From: Crocinitomicaceae bacterium
GTDB lineage: Bacteria; Bacteroidota; Bacteroidia; Flavobacteriales_G; Salibacteraceae
Reading direction: 5' to 3'
DNA: 8,616 nt
NCBI GenBank assembly: GCA_018623405.1
Contig: JAAZVO010000101.1
Span: 1-8,616 of the forward strand
The notes beneath the pieces are model-generated. The model was given only the letters and a program-made list of their open reading frames with translations. It was not told the origin of the DNA and made no database searches. How positions within the stretch are numbered: position 1 is the stretch's first letter; each line of letters starts with the position of its first letter. A program made the translations under genes and the position numbers. This document shows positions 1 to 6,622 of the stretch, piece by piece.

Positions 1-104
1 GAGATTAATCCATCTTTTTTTGAAAATCTATCAAAAAATGGAGAAGCAACAGAATTTACCCCAAGGCAAAAGGTTAGAATTAATATGATTAGGTAGCGTG
101 GCAT
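1..104 (-). CDS. N-terminus of a probable secreted or membrane sensor with a two-component-regulator propeller (partial)
   Basis: An open minus-strand frame starts at the ATG at 102-104 and runs off the left edge after 34 codons. It begins MPRYLIILILTFCLG, a short basic start and a hydrophobic core, then a small-residue stretch ending SVA-S that suits signal peptidase I. The mature part opens FFDRFSKKDGLI. That resembles the 'F..F...DGL(I/S)' opening of the first blade in Bacteroidota ligand-binding sensor proteins with regulator propellers (hybrid histidine kinases or LytTR/LuxR-type regulators). The signal peptide is directly visible. The propeller identity rests on a dozen residues and is inference, and the output domain lies outside the window. 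It shares its strand with thiL, but a 122-base gap suggests it may be transcribed separately. Confidence 0.55.
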   Translation of the reverse strand, partial: MPRYLIILILTFCLGVNSVASPFFDRFSKKDGLI

Positions 105-190
105 TAATACCAAAGTAGTGCTTTTTGATGAAAATGCTTAAGAAACCGGTTCACCGTTTTTTGGGTGGATAACTTTTTGAGGTAAAAGGC

Positions 191-212
191 AAAAAACTAA
201 GTTGAAATTAGT
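191..212 (-). terminator. Weak candidate terminator after thiL
   Basis: On the minus strand, 15 bases past the thiL stop, ACTAA (212-208) and TTAGT (200-196) can pair around a 7-base loop, followed by a run of Ts (complement of the A run 191-196). The stem is only five pairs with a single G-C, so it would be unstable. It is listed because its position and T tract are right for ending the minus-strand cluster. Confidence 0.2.
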
Positions 213-226
213 GGCTTTGTGTCGAT

Positions 227-1282
227 TTATTTTGAATCGGACTTGCGCTCTTTATTTAAAAATGCATCCCAACCTTGGGCTTTAAGGTTTATGATAGAGC
301 CTGTTTGCGAAACCATTTTTACACTTTCTGCTTCATCGGTAATATGACCTATTATGGCAATTTGCTTCCAATCTCTAACCTTTGCATAATCAGCTTGTTT
401 AATAGTAAAAAGCAGTTCATAATCTTCACCCCCATTTAGGGCAACTGTTTCAGGCGCTAACTGAAACTCATCTGCTCTGTTGGCTGTTTGGGCATCGATT
501 GGAATTTTATCAGCATAAATTGTGGCGCCAACTTTAGACTTATCAGCAATATGAAAAAGTTCTGAAACTAAGCCATCAGAAACATCAATCATTGAAGTTG
601 GTAAAACTCCACGAGTTTCTAATTCTCTTACAATGTCTTTTCGTGCTTCAGGCTTCAACTGTCTTTCTAAAATGTAATCGTTGTTTGAGAGGTCTGGCTG
701 CACACGAGGGTCTTCCTTAAATATTTGTTTTTCTCTTTCTAAGATTTGTAACCCCATGTAAGCGGAGCCTAAATCACCTGAAACACAAATAAGGTCGCCT
801 TCTTTTGCGCCATCTCTGTAAACTATTTTATCTTTTTCTTGGTATCCAACAACAGTTATAGATATCACTAAACCCGATAAGGTTGATGTAGTATCACCAC
901 CAACCAAATCAACATTGTATAAATCGCAAGCTTTTAATATTCCTTCGTAAATCTCGTCAACCGCCTCTAACGAAAACCTATTAGACAACCCAAGACTAAC
1001 TGTGATTTGAGAAGGGTAAGCATTCATAGCCAAAATATCTGAAAAGTTTACAATGGCCGCTTTGTAGCCTAAATGCTTTAAAGGAGTATATGAAAGATCG
1101 AAGTGAACCCCCTCGTTTAGCATATCAGAACTGATAAGCAATTTTTTGTTTTCAGGGTCTAAAACGGCGGCATCATCGCCAATACCCTTAATTGTAGAAG
1201 AAAGAGAGATTTTTACAGCTTCTTCAATTTTTTTTATCAATCCAAATTCACCTACTTCAGAGAGTTCTGTTCTTTCTTCCAT
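227..1282 (-). CDS. thiL: Thiamine-monophosphate kinase
   Basis: ThiL phosphorylates thiamine monophosphate with ATP to give thiamine pyrophosphate, the active cofactor; it is a cytosolic enzyme at the last step of the pathway. The 351-residue protein has the full set of family motifs in order: GIGDDAAV (33-40), SSDMLNEGVHF (51-61), NFSDILAMNAYP (79-90), VGGDTT (127-132), MIDVSDGL (231-238) and GGEDYELLFT (284-293), with a late GW (337-338) typical of the C-terminus. The acidic residues of the GDD, SSD, NFSD and GGD segments are the expected Mg-ATP and substrate ligands of this AIR-synthase-like fold. 'AMNA' replaces the proteobacterial 'AMGA', which I associate with Bacteroidota versions. 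The ATG at 1282 lies 21 bases after the methyltransferase stop, in the same frame as that gene, so the two are probably co-transcribed. No other thiamine gene is in view. Confidence 0.96.
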   Translation of the reverse strand: MEERTELSEVGEFGLIKKIEEAVKISLSSTIKGIGDDAAVLDPENKKLLISSDMLNEGVHFDLSYTPLKHLGYKAAIVNFSDILAMNAYPSQITVSLGLSNRFSLEAVDEIYEGILKACDLYNVDLVGGDTTSTLSGLVISITVVGYQEKDKIVYRDGAKEGDLICVSGDLGSAYMGLQILEREKQIFKEDPRVQPDLSNNDYILERQLKPEARKDIVRELETRGVLPTSMIDVSDGLVSELFHIADKSKVGATIYADKIPIDAQTANRADEFQLAPETVALNGGEDYELLFTIKQADYAKVRDWKQIAIIGHITDEAESVKMVSQTGSIINLKAQGWDAFLNKERKSDSK

Positions 1283-1303
1283 TTTATTTTTTTTACAAAA
1301 ATA

Positions 1304-2464
1304 CTAACTGATTCTGGGCCTCTTGCCCCTTACATGCTCTTTTCTTTTACCCGGAAACAACTCATAGCCTTGCAACTTACACTCTAGCTTTCCATTATAC
1401 AGCGGGATTTTTTTCAATGGTTTTAAACCAATAAGCTTTAATGCTTCCATGTTAGAGCTTAAAATCCAGGCGTTACAGCCTGGAAAATTATGCTTTAAGG
1501 TAGAGCCAATATCTCTGTAAAAATTAAGCTCCTGCCTTAATTGCAACCTTTCGCCATAGGGCGGATTTAAAATTACGTGGGCTTTTTGTGTCCTTCGTCG
1601 AGCCACCATAAAATCTTCTTGCTTAAAATCAATCCATTTTGCAACTCCTGCTCTTTCGGCGTTTGCTCTTGCAATTTTCATTGCTCTTTTAGAAATATCT
1701 TGAGCAGAAATTGTGGTAGATGTTGGCTCTTTTTGTTCCACAGCTTCTTTTAAAACTTGTTCCCAAAGCATTTCATTAAAATTTAACCAGTTTTGAAAAC
1801 CAAACTTCCTGTTTAACCCCGGTGGAGTATTAGTAGCAATTAGGGCGGCCTCTATAGCAAATGTTCCTGAGCCACACATTCCATCAAAAAGCTCCGTTTT
1901 TTTATCCCATCCTGATAATAGGATAATTCCTGCTGCCAAAACTTCGCTTAACGGGGCAAAAACCTTTTCAGTTCTATAACCTCTTAATCCAAGTTGGTCT
2001 CCTGAGCTATCTAGGGAAATAGTACACTCTTTTTCGAAAATATGCACATTTATTCGAACATCAGGACTTTTTACCTCCACGCATGGCCTTTTACCAAGTT
2101 GCTCAGAAAACTGATCGGCAATTGCATCTTTTGTTTTTAAAGCCACATAATGCGAGTGGGTGAAGGTTTCGCCCGAGGTAACTCCATCAACAGCAAAAGT
2201 CTTGTGTATGGAGAGATATTCAGACCAATCGATATTTTTTACTTGTTCGTAAAGCTCATGTTCGTTATGAGCCTTAAAATTGGCAATAGGCACTAACACT
2301 CTTAAAGCAGTTCTAAGTTTTAGGTTGGCCTTGTAAAGTAAGGCTGTATCACCTTCAAATTTTACTGCTCTATTCAACAACATTATTTGCTCTCCGCCCA
2401 AGGCTTTAATTTCTTTAGCACAAACTTCTTCTAGCCCAAATAAGGTTTTTACAAGCATTTTCAT
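1304..2464 (-). CDS. THUMP-domain class I SAM-dependent RNA methyltransferase (RlmL N-half/YpsC family)
   Basis: This is a 386-residue RNA guanine-N2-type methyltransferase, probably acting on 23S rRNA like the N-terminal half of E. coli RlmL (m2G2445). An N-terminal ferredoxin-like part (about 1-45) is followed by a THUMP RNA-binding domain (about 46-155) and a Rossmann methyltransferase domain (about 165-370). SAM motif I reads LFDGMCGSGT (192-201) and the catalytic motif is NPPYGER (300-306), the NPPY form used for methylating exocyclic amino groups. A conserved YNGKLECKLQGY segment (356-367) and a basic tail (GKRKEHVRGKRPR) close the protein. Motif I has glycine where the family usually has proline (DPMCGSGT). 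ATGs at residues 1 and 3 are both possible starts; the first is used here. The stop of the lipoprotein gene is 15 bases upstream, implying one transcript. The family is sure; the modified nucleotide is inferred. Confidence 0.9.
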   Translation of the reverse strand: MKMLVKTLFGLEEVCAKEIKALGGEQIMLLNRAVKFEGDTALLYKANLKLRTALRVLVPIANFKAHNEHELYEQVKNIDWSEYLSIHKTFAVDGVTSGETFTHSHYVALKTKDAIADQFSEQLGKRPCVEVKSPDVRINVHIFEKECTISLDSSGDQLGLRGYRTEKVFAPLSEVLAAGIILLSGWDKKTELFDGMCGSGTFAIEAALIATNTPPGLNRKFGFQNWLNFNEMLWEQVLKEAVEQKEPTSTTISAQDISKRAMKIARANAERAGVAKWIDFKQEDFMVARRRTQKAHVILNPPYGERLQLRQELNFYRDIGSTLKHNFPGCNAWILSSNMEALKLIGLKPLKKIPLYNGKLECKLQGYELFPGKRKEHVRGKRPRIS

Positions 2465-2479
2465 GAGGCGAAGGTAGAT

Positions 2480-3688
2480 TTATTCGTTGAGCAGTAATTC
2501 AATAAATGAAGTTGTTTCTTCAACAAACTGATTGTATTTTGAAGTACCCGGCCCGGAAAACCCAGTATGTATTTTTCTTACTTCACCTTTTTTATCGACA
2601 AATATTGATGTAGGAAAACTCATTACATGATTGAGCATAGGAAATGCCTCTGCGGCAGTTTCTTTTCTTGATATTCCGCCGAGAGCAAAAATGTATTCGG
2701 TTCCAAAATGATTTTTTACCCTTTGCACAGCCTTCATAGACTTCTGAACATCCTTAAATCGCTCAAAACCCACTGAAATAATCTCAAGCCCTTTATTACT
2801 ATATTTTTGATGCAATTCGTTGAAAAAAGCAGTTTCATCCATGCAGTTTGGGCACCAAGAACCCATGAGTTGAACAATTACCACCTTATTTTCAAACCGG
2901 CTTGAAGGAAACCTTACTGAGTCTCCATCCAGCATTGGAAAAGAAAACTCTAATGACTGGTAACCGGGCTTCAAAAAGGTGAGGGTATTTGCATCAGCTA
3001 ACTTAAAGCTAGGGTCTTTCTCCATTTCAAAAAACTCTAAATGAGTATGCGATGCTTTAAAAATTCCGGATATTTTTTCTGCTTGTTTTTGAGCCAAGAA
3101 TAAAAATGCATGAGCCCCATCAAAAGTTGAAAGTTTGAGGCTATCTCCAGAAACAACTCCTTCCAAAAAACGATAATCTCCGGTTTCTGTCATGAAGGTT
3201 CCGGTAACCACGCTACCCTCTTGTTTAAATTCACCTATCGCTAAATATTGCTCACCATTAGGATAAGAAAAAGTGGTTTTCCATTTTCCTGAAACATTAA
3301 GTTTTGATTTTTGAGCATTAAACCTTGGTGCATTTTTTTGAGAAAAAACAGGATGTTTTACGGGCTCTTCCCTGTCTTTTTTTATCCAAACCCCTTCAAA
3401 TTCACCATTTGTGTACTGAAGCTGAAATTCAGTCATAAAAACAGGCATTTGAAAAAAGAGGCTATCCCCCATCCAAACTGCTTCGGTTACTTTTATTTGC
3501 TCTCCTCCATTTGTTATTGAAATTGAAGAGTCTTTATTAATTAAAAGGTTAAAAGGCAGGTTAAAAGATTCATTTTCTGCTTCGAAAACAACATTAAACA
3601 GGTAATTTCCTGTTAAAGACCGCTTTTCTTGGTTTGCATTACAAGAGGCAAGAAAAGCAATCAATAAAAAGTAAAATATTTTTCTCAT
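2480..3688 (-). CDS. TlpA-family thioredoxin-fold lipoprotein with two N-terminal beta domains
   Basis: This is a predicted envelope thiol-disulfide protein of about 402 residues. I chose the ATG at 3688 over the GTG/ATG at 3706/3703 because it gives a compact lipoprotein signal: MRK, a hydrophobic core and a lipobox LASC with the lipidated cysteine at residue 16. Residues 26-105 and 132-210 look like two related beta-rich units, each starting G-N/K and holding a central GDSL segment (74-77 and 181-184) and a closing G-V/I-W/F. The C-terminal part (about 245-402) is a TlpA/ResA-like thioredoxin domain with W-C-P-N-C (278-282), then a cis-proline loop SFPTSIFVDKKG (357-368). The complete CxxC favours a reductase or cytochrome-maturation-type role, but the substrate is unknown. 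It heads the minus-strand cluster, 15 bases before the methyltransferase gene. The N-terminal domains resemble no family I can name with certainty. Confidence 0.85.
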   Translation of the reverse strand: MRKIFYFLLIAFLASCNANQEKRSLTGNYLFNVVFEAENESFNLPFNLLINKDSSISITNGGEQIKVTEAVWMGDSLFFQMPVFMTEFQLQYTNGEFEGVWIKKDREEPVKHPVFSQKNAPRFNAQKSKLNVSGKWKTTFSYPNGEQYLAIGEFKQEGSVVTGTFMTETGDYRFLEGVVSGDSLKLSTFDGAHAFLFLAQKQAEKISGIFKASHTHLEFFEMEKDPSFKLADANTLTFLKPGYQSLEFSFPMLDGDSVRFPSSRFENKVVIVQLMGSWCPNCMDETAFFNELHQKYSNKGLEIISVGFERFKDVQKSMKAVQRVKNHFGTEYIFALGGISRKETAAEAFPMLNHVMSFPTSIFVDKKGEVRKIHTGFSGPGTSKYNQFVEETTSFIELLLNE

Positions 3689-3748
3689 TGGTAGTAATTC
3701 CATCACAAACTAAACAATAAATAACCTCATGTTGTAACTTAACCCACA

Positions 3749-3760
3749 TTTTTGCAAAAA
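3749..3760. promoter_or_regulatory. 12-base palindrome in the divergent intergenic region
   Basis: The 79 bases between the lipoprotein start (3688) and the QueA-family start (3768) contain the perfect palindrome TTTTTGCAAAAA. On the plus strand, CATTTTTG (3747-3754) differs by one base from the Bacteroidota -7 box TAnnTTTG and lies 13 bases before the TTG start. On the minus strand, the matching octamer also differs from the box by one base. I see no TTG -33 element at the usual spacing for either direction. It may be part of a bidirectional promoter, an operator, or chance in AT-rich DNA. Confidence 0.22.
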
Positions 3761-3767
3761 CAATACT

Positions 3768-4976
3768 TTGAAAGACCCCAAGAACATACGGATAGAGGAC
3801 TTTGACTACCAACTACCAGACCACCGCATAGCTAAATACCCACTTGAAGTTCGAGATGCATCGAAATTACTTACCTATGAATATGGAAAAATAAGTACTG
3901 TAAACTACTTTGAACTTGCCAAACAACTCCCACAAAATGCTCATTTAGTTTTCAATAACACCAAAGTAATTCAGGCAAGGTTGTTTTTTCAAAAACCAAC
4001 CGGTGCAAATATTGAAGTGTTTTGTTTAGAGCCATTTGAAAGCGAAATTGCAACCGCTATGTCATCAATTGGCAAGGTGAATTGGAATTGCATGTTAGGA
4101 AATGCAAAACGTTGGAAAGGAGAAACCCTAACAAAAAAGCATAAAGGAGTAGAGCTTTCTGTTTCGTTAATTCAAAAAAATCCAAACCCTGCGGTAGAGT
4201 TTAGCTGGAACAACTCAATGACTTTTGCCGAGATTTTAGATCATTTCGGAATTTTGCCACTTCCACCCTATTTAAATAGAGCAACCGAAGCACTAGACCT
4301 AGATCGATACCAAACGGTTTACGCAAAAAATCAAGGAAGTGTGGCTGCCCCAACAGCCGGGCTGCACTTTACCGATAGGGTTTTTTCCGAACTAAATAAA
4401 AAAGGCATTCAACAAACTGAGGTTACCTTGCATGTTGGCGCGGGAACTTTTTTACCTGTAAAAAGTGAAACCATTGGAGATCACCAAATGCATGAAGAGT
4501 TTTTTGTTGTTAGTAAAGCATCACTAAAGAGTTTAGCCCAAATGTGGGAACGCGTTGTACCGGTAGGCACCACATCATTAAGAACACTTGAAAGTTTATT
4601 CTGGATAGGACAAAACCCTGAGAAGTATTTTAATAATGGTTACTTTTTCCTGCCTCAGTGGGAACCTTACGCATCAAAGAATACATTGCTTTCAAGAAAA
4701 GCAACCATAGACAATTTGTTACAGTTTATGGACGATAACAAATTAGAAGAGCTTAAAGGTGAAACACAAATAATTATTGCTCCGGGTTATGACCTAAAAA
4801 TGGCTGATGGAATTTTAACCAATTTCCACCAACCAAAAAGCACTTTATTATTGCTTATCTATGCATTTGTAGGTGAAGACTGGAAAAAGGTTTATAATTA
4901 TGCTTTAGAAAATGATTTCAGATTTCTTAGCTATGGAGATGGAAGTCTGCTATGGAACAGTAGTTTAAGCATTTAA
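3768..4976 (+). CDS. QueA-family protein, long Bacteroidota form (S-adenosylmethionine:tRNA ribosyltransferase-isomerase-like)
   Basis: QueA moves the ribosyl part of SAM onto 7-aminomethyl-7-deazaguanine in tRNA to make epoxyqueuosine. This 402-residue protein carries the family signatures: LPDHRIAKYPLEVRD (16-30), VFNNTKVIQARL (61-72), ILPLPPYLNR (162-171), YQTVYA (181-186), GSVAAPTAGLHFT (190-202), TLHVGAGTFLPV (220-231), VGTTSLRTLES (266-276) and TNFHQPKSTLLLL (351-363). It departs from standard ~350-residue QueA in several ways: about 30 to 40 extra residues between RTLES and the GETQIIIAPGY segment (277-341), Q for L in TNFHLPKST, and SYGDGSLLW (388-396) instead of SYGDAM at the end. 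The start is TTG: an in-frame TAA lies at 3735-3737, and no in-frame ATG occurs before about residue 98. MKDPKNIRIED also fits the homologs' N-terminus as I know it. Bacteroidota often carry a canonical QueA as well, so this may be a paralog with altered substrate. Family is sure, exact reaction is not. Confidence 0.88.
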   Translation: MKDPKNIRIEDFDYQLPDHRIAKYPLEVRDASKLLTYEYGKISTVNYFELAKQLPQNAHLVFNNTKVIQARLFFQKPTGANIEVFCLEPFESEIATAMSSIGKVNWNCMLGNAKRWKGETLTKKHKGVELSVSLIQKNPNPAVEFSWNNSMTFAEILDHFGILPLPPYLNRATEALDLDRYQTVYAKNQGSVAAPTAGLHFTDRVFSELNKKGIQQTEVTLHVGAGTFLPVKSETIGDHQMHEEFFVVSKASLKSLAQMWERVVPVGTTSLRTLESLFWIGQNPEKYFNNGYFFLPQWEPYASKNTLLSRKATIDNLLQFMDDNKLEELKGETQIIIAPGYDLKMADGILTNFHQPKSTLLLLIYAFVGEDWKKVYNYALENDFRFLSYGDGSLLWNSSLSI

Positions 4977-5014
4977 GGTTTTTCTGCTAGAAAAATCAAA
5001 GATTTACGCAAAAC

Positions 5015-6523
5015 ATGAATAATAAATATCTCGCTAAGTTTTTAAATATTGTAGAAAAGGGAGGAAATGCGCTGCCACACCCTGCAACCCTCTTCGGAAT
5101 TTTTGCATTGCTAGTAGTATTTCTTTCTGGTTTTTTAAACCTCTTTGACATACAAGCTATTCACCCTCGCACAAAAGATATCATAGAACCTGTGAACTTA
5201 ATGTCTCGAGATGGATTGGCTAGAATATTAAAAGAAATGGTAACCAACTTTACCAGCTTTGCTCCATTAGGAACTGTATTAGTGGCCATGCTAGGAATTG
5301 GAATTGCTGAAAGTAGCGGATTTATTGCTACAGCATTAAGGCTTTTGGTTACTTCAGCGCCAAAAAGGTTGTTAACTTTTGTAATTGTTTTTACAGCGAT
5401 TTTATCCAATACGGCAAGCGAGGTAGGGTATGTTTTGCTTGTTCCGCTTGGAGCCATCATATTTCTTGCAGTTGGGCGTCATCCCTTAGCGGGCTTAGCG
5501 GCAGCATTTGCCGGTGTTTCAGGTGGGTATAGCGCCAATTTACTTTTAGGAACCATAGACCCGCTTTTGGCAGGGCTTTCTGAAGAAGCTGCCCAAATAA
5601 TTGAACCTGAATATCTGGTGAACCCTGCAGCAAACTTTTACTTCATGTTTGTATCTACCTTTTTTATTGCCGCAGTAGGTACATGGGTTACAGAAAAAAT
5701 TGTAATACCTCGTTTAGGAATTTACGATGGAGATGAAAAACCGGAGGAGTTAAGAGACTTAACAGGCGATGAAAAAAGAGGGTTAAAATTTGCTTTGGTT
5801 GCCGGTGCTGCACTAACAGCAATAATCCTATGGGGAGTACTTCCAGAAAATGGCTTTTTAAGAGGTGAAAATGGAGATTTGCTTCGTTCACCATTTCTGA
5901 TGGGTATTGTGGCGCTAATTTTTATTGCTGCTGCTGTTTTAGGTATAGCTTATGGCATTGGAGCAAAAACATATAAAAACGATGCTGATGTAATGAAAGG
6001 TATGGGTAAGGCCATGGAAACCTTAGGGATTTATATTGTGCTTACCTTCTTCGCATCACAATTTGTGGCTTATTTCAAATGGACAAACATCGGGTTAATA
6101 TTTGCCATTGAATCAGCAGGCTTTATCAGTTCCTTAAACCTTGGTGCAATTCCCTTGATGATAATATTTATCATTCTTGTTGGTACGCTAAACCTTTTTA
6201 TGGGTAGTGCTTCGGCAAAGTGGGCAATACTTGCTCCTGCATTTATCCCCATGTTTATGATCTTGGGTTATTCTCCAGAGCTGGTTCAAAACACTTACCG
6301 AATTGGTGATTCAGTTACCAATATTATTTCTCCAATGATGTCATACTTTGCGTTGATTGTAGCCTTTTTTCAGCGCTATGATAGCAAGGCAGGAATTGGG
6401 ACTATCGTTGCCACTATGCTTCCTTACACCTTCTTTTTCTTTTTAGTTTGGGTAGCAATTTTAGTTGCTTGGCTACTTTTAGGATGGCCTGTAGGTCCAG
6501 ATTCTGGTTTGTATTATCCCTAA
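5015..6523 (+). CDS. AbgT-family transporter (p-aminobenzoyl-glutamate importer / antimetabolite exporter family)
   Basis: This is a 502-residue inner-membrane protein of the AbgT family, which includes E. coli AbgT (p-aminobenzoyl-glutamate uptake) and MtrF/YdaH (sulfonamide efflux). The N-terminal NIVEKGGNALPHPATLFGIF (11-30) and a long run of hydrophobic segments fit the family. So do the helix-hairpin motif SNTASEVGYVLLVPLGAIIF (131-150), GGYSANLLLGTIDPLLAG (170-187) and the second-half motif MGSASAKWAILAPAFIPMF (396-414). RIGDSVTNIISPMM (429-442) follows. D182, W403, R429 and D432 appear to be the residues implicated in transport in MtrF/YdaH; the W-to-R and R-to-D spacings match what I recall of those proteins. 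An in-frame TAG at 4988-4990 supports the ATG at 5015. It follows the QueA-family gene by 38 bases, so co-transcription is plausible. Length is normal. Direction and substrate cannot be read from sequence. Confidence 0.93.
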   Translation: MNNKYLAKFLNIVEKGGNALPHPATLFGIFALLVVFLSGFLNLFDIQAIHPRTKDIIEPVNLMSRDGLARILKEMVTNFTSFAPLGTVLVAMLGIGIAESSGFIATALRLLVTSAPKRLLTFVIVFTAILSNTASEVGYVLLVPLGAIIFLAVGRHPLAGLAAAFAGVSGGYSANLLLGTIDPLLAGLSEEAAQIIEPEYLVNPAANFYFMFVSTFFIAAVGTWVTEKIVIPRLGIYDGDEKPEELRDLTGDEKRGLKFALVAGAALTAIILWGVLPENGFLRGENGDLLRSPFLMGIVALIFIAAAVLGIAYGIGAKTYKNDADVMKGMGKAMETLGIYIVLTFFASQFVAYFKWTNIGLIFAIESAGFISSLNLGAIPLMIIFIILVGTLNLFMGSASAKWAILAPAFIPMFMILGYSPELVQNTYRIGDSVTNIISPMMSYFALIVAFFQRYDSKAGIGTIVATMLPYTFFFFLVWVAILVAWLLLGWPVGPDSGLYYP

Positions 6524-6622
6524 AAAAAAGCTCTAGAATTTTAGCTAAGCAGGCTATTTAGTTTTCACTTAATTAACGATGTACAAGGATACTTCGAACT
6601 AAATTATTTTCTTTGAACTGCT

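Noticed and set aside
1..96. Plus-strand frame 1 is open to a TAG at 94-96 and could be the C-terminus of a plus-strand gene.
   Set aside because: The minus-strand frame over the same bases gives a start codon, a signal peptide and a recognisable sensor opening. The plus frame gives no recognisable motif and both cannot easily be real.
1296..1303. TATTTTTG on the minus strand, matching the Bacteroidota -7 box TAnnTTTG just before thiL.
   Set aside because: There is no TTG -33 element at suitable spacing, the box is 13 bases from the ATG, and the 21-base gap is a run of A/T that would match easily. Co-transcription with the upstream gene is simpler.
3311..3520. A 69-codon plus-strand open frame inside the lipoprotein gene.
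   Set aside because: It lies wholly opposite a well-supported gene, has no recognisable motif, and looks like a shadow frame.
5161..6252. Three minus-strand open frames opposite the AbgT gene.
   Set aside because: They are short, lack motifs and overlap a strongly conserved membrane protein; they are antisense shadows.
3768..6523. A folate/deazaguanine functional unit made of the QueA-like gene and the AbgT transporter.
   Set aside because: The pathways share only GTP-derived pterin chemistry, no linking enzyme is present, and adjacency alone does not support a joint system.
6524..6570. Inverted repeats (TAGC/GCTA, CTAA/TTAG) after the transporter as a terminator.
   Set aside because: Stems are only four pairs, compete with each other, and only the CTAA/TTAG pair leads to a T run (four Ts). 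Not strong enough to list.
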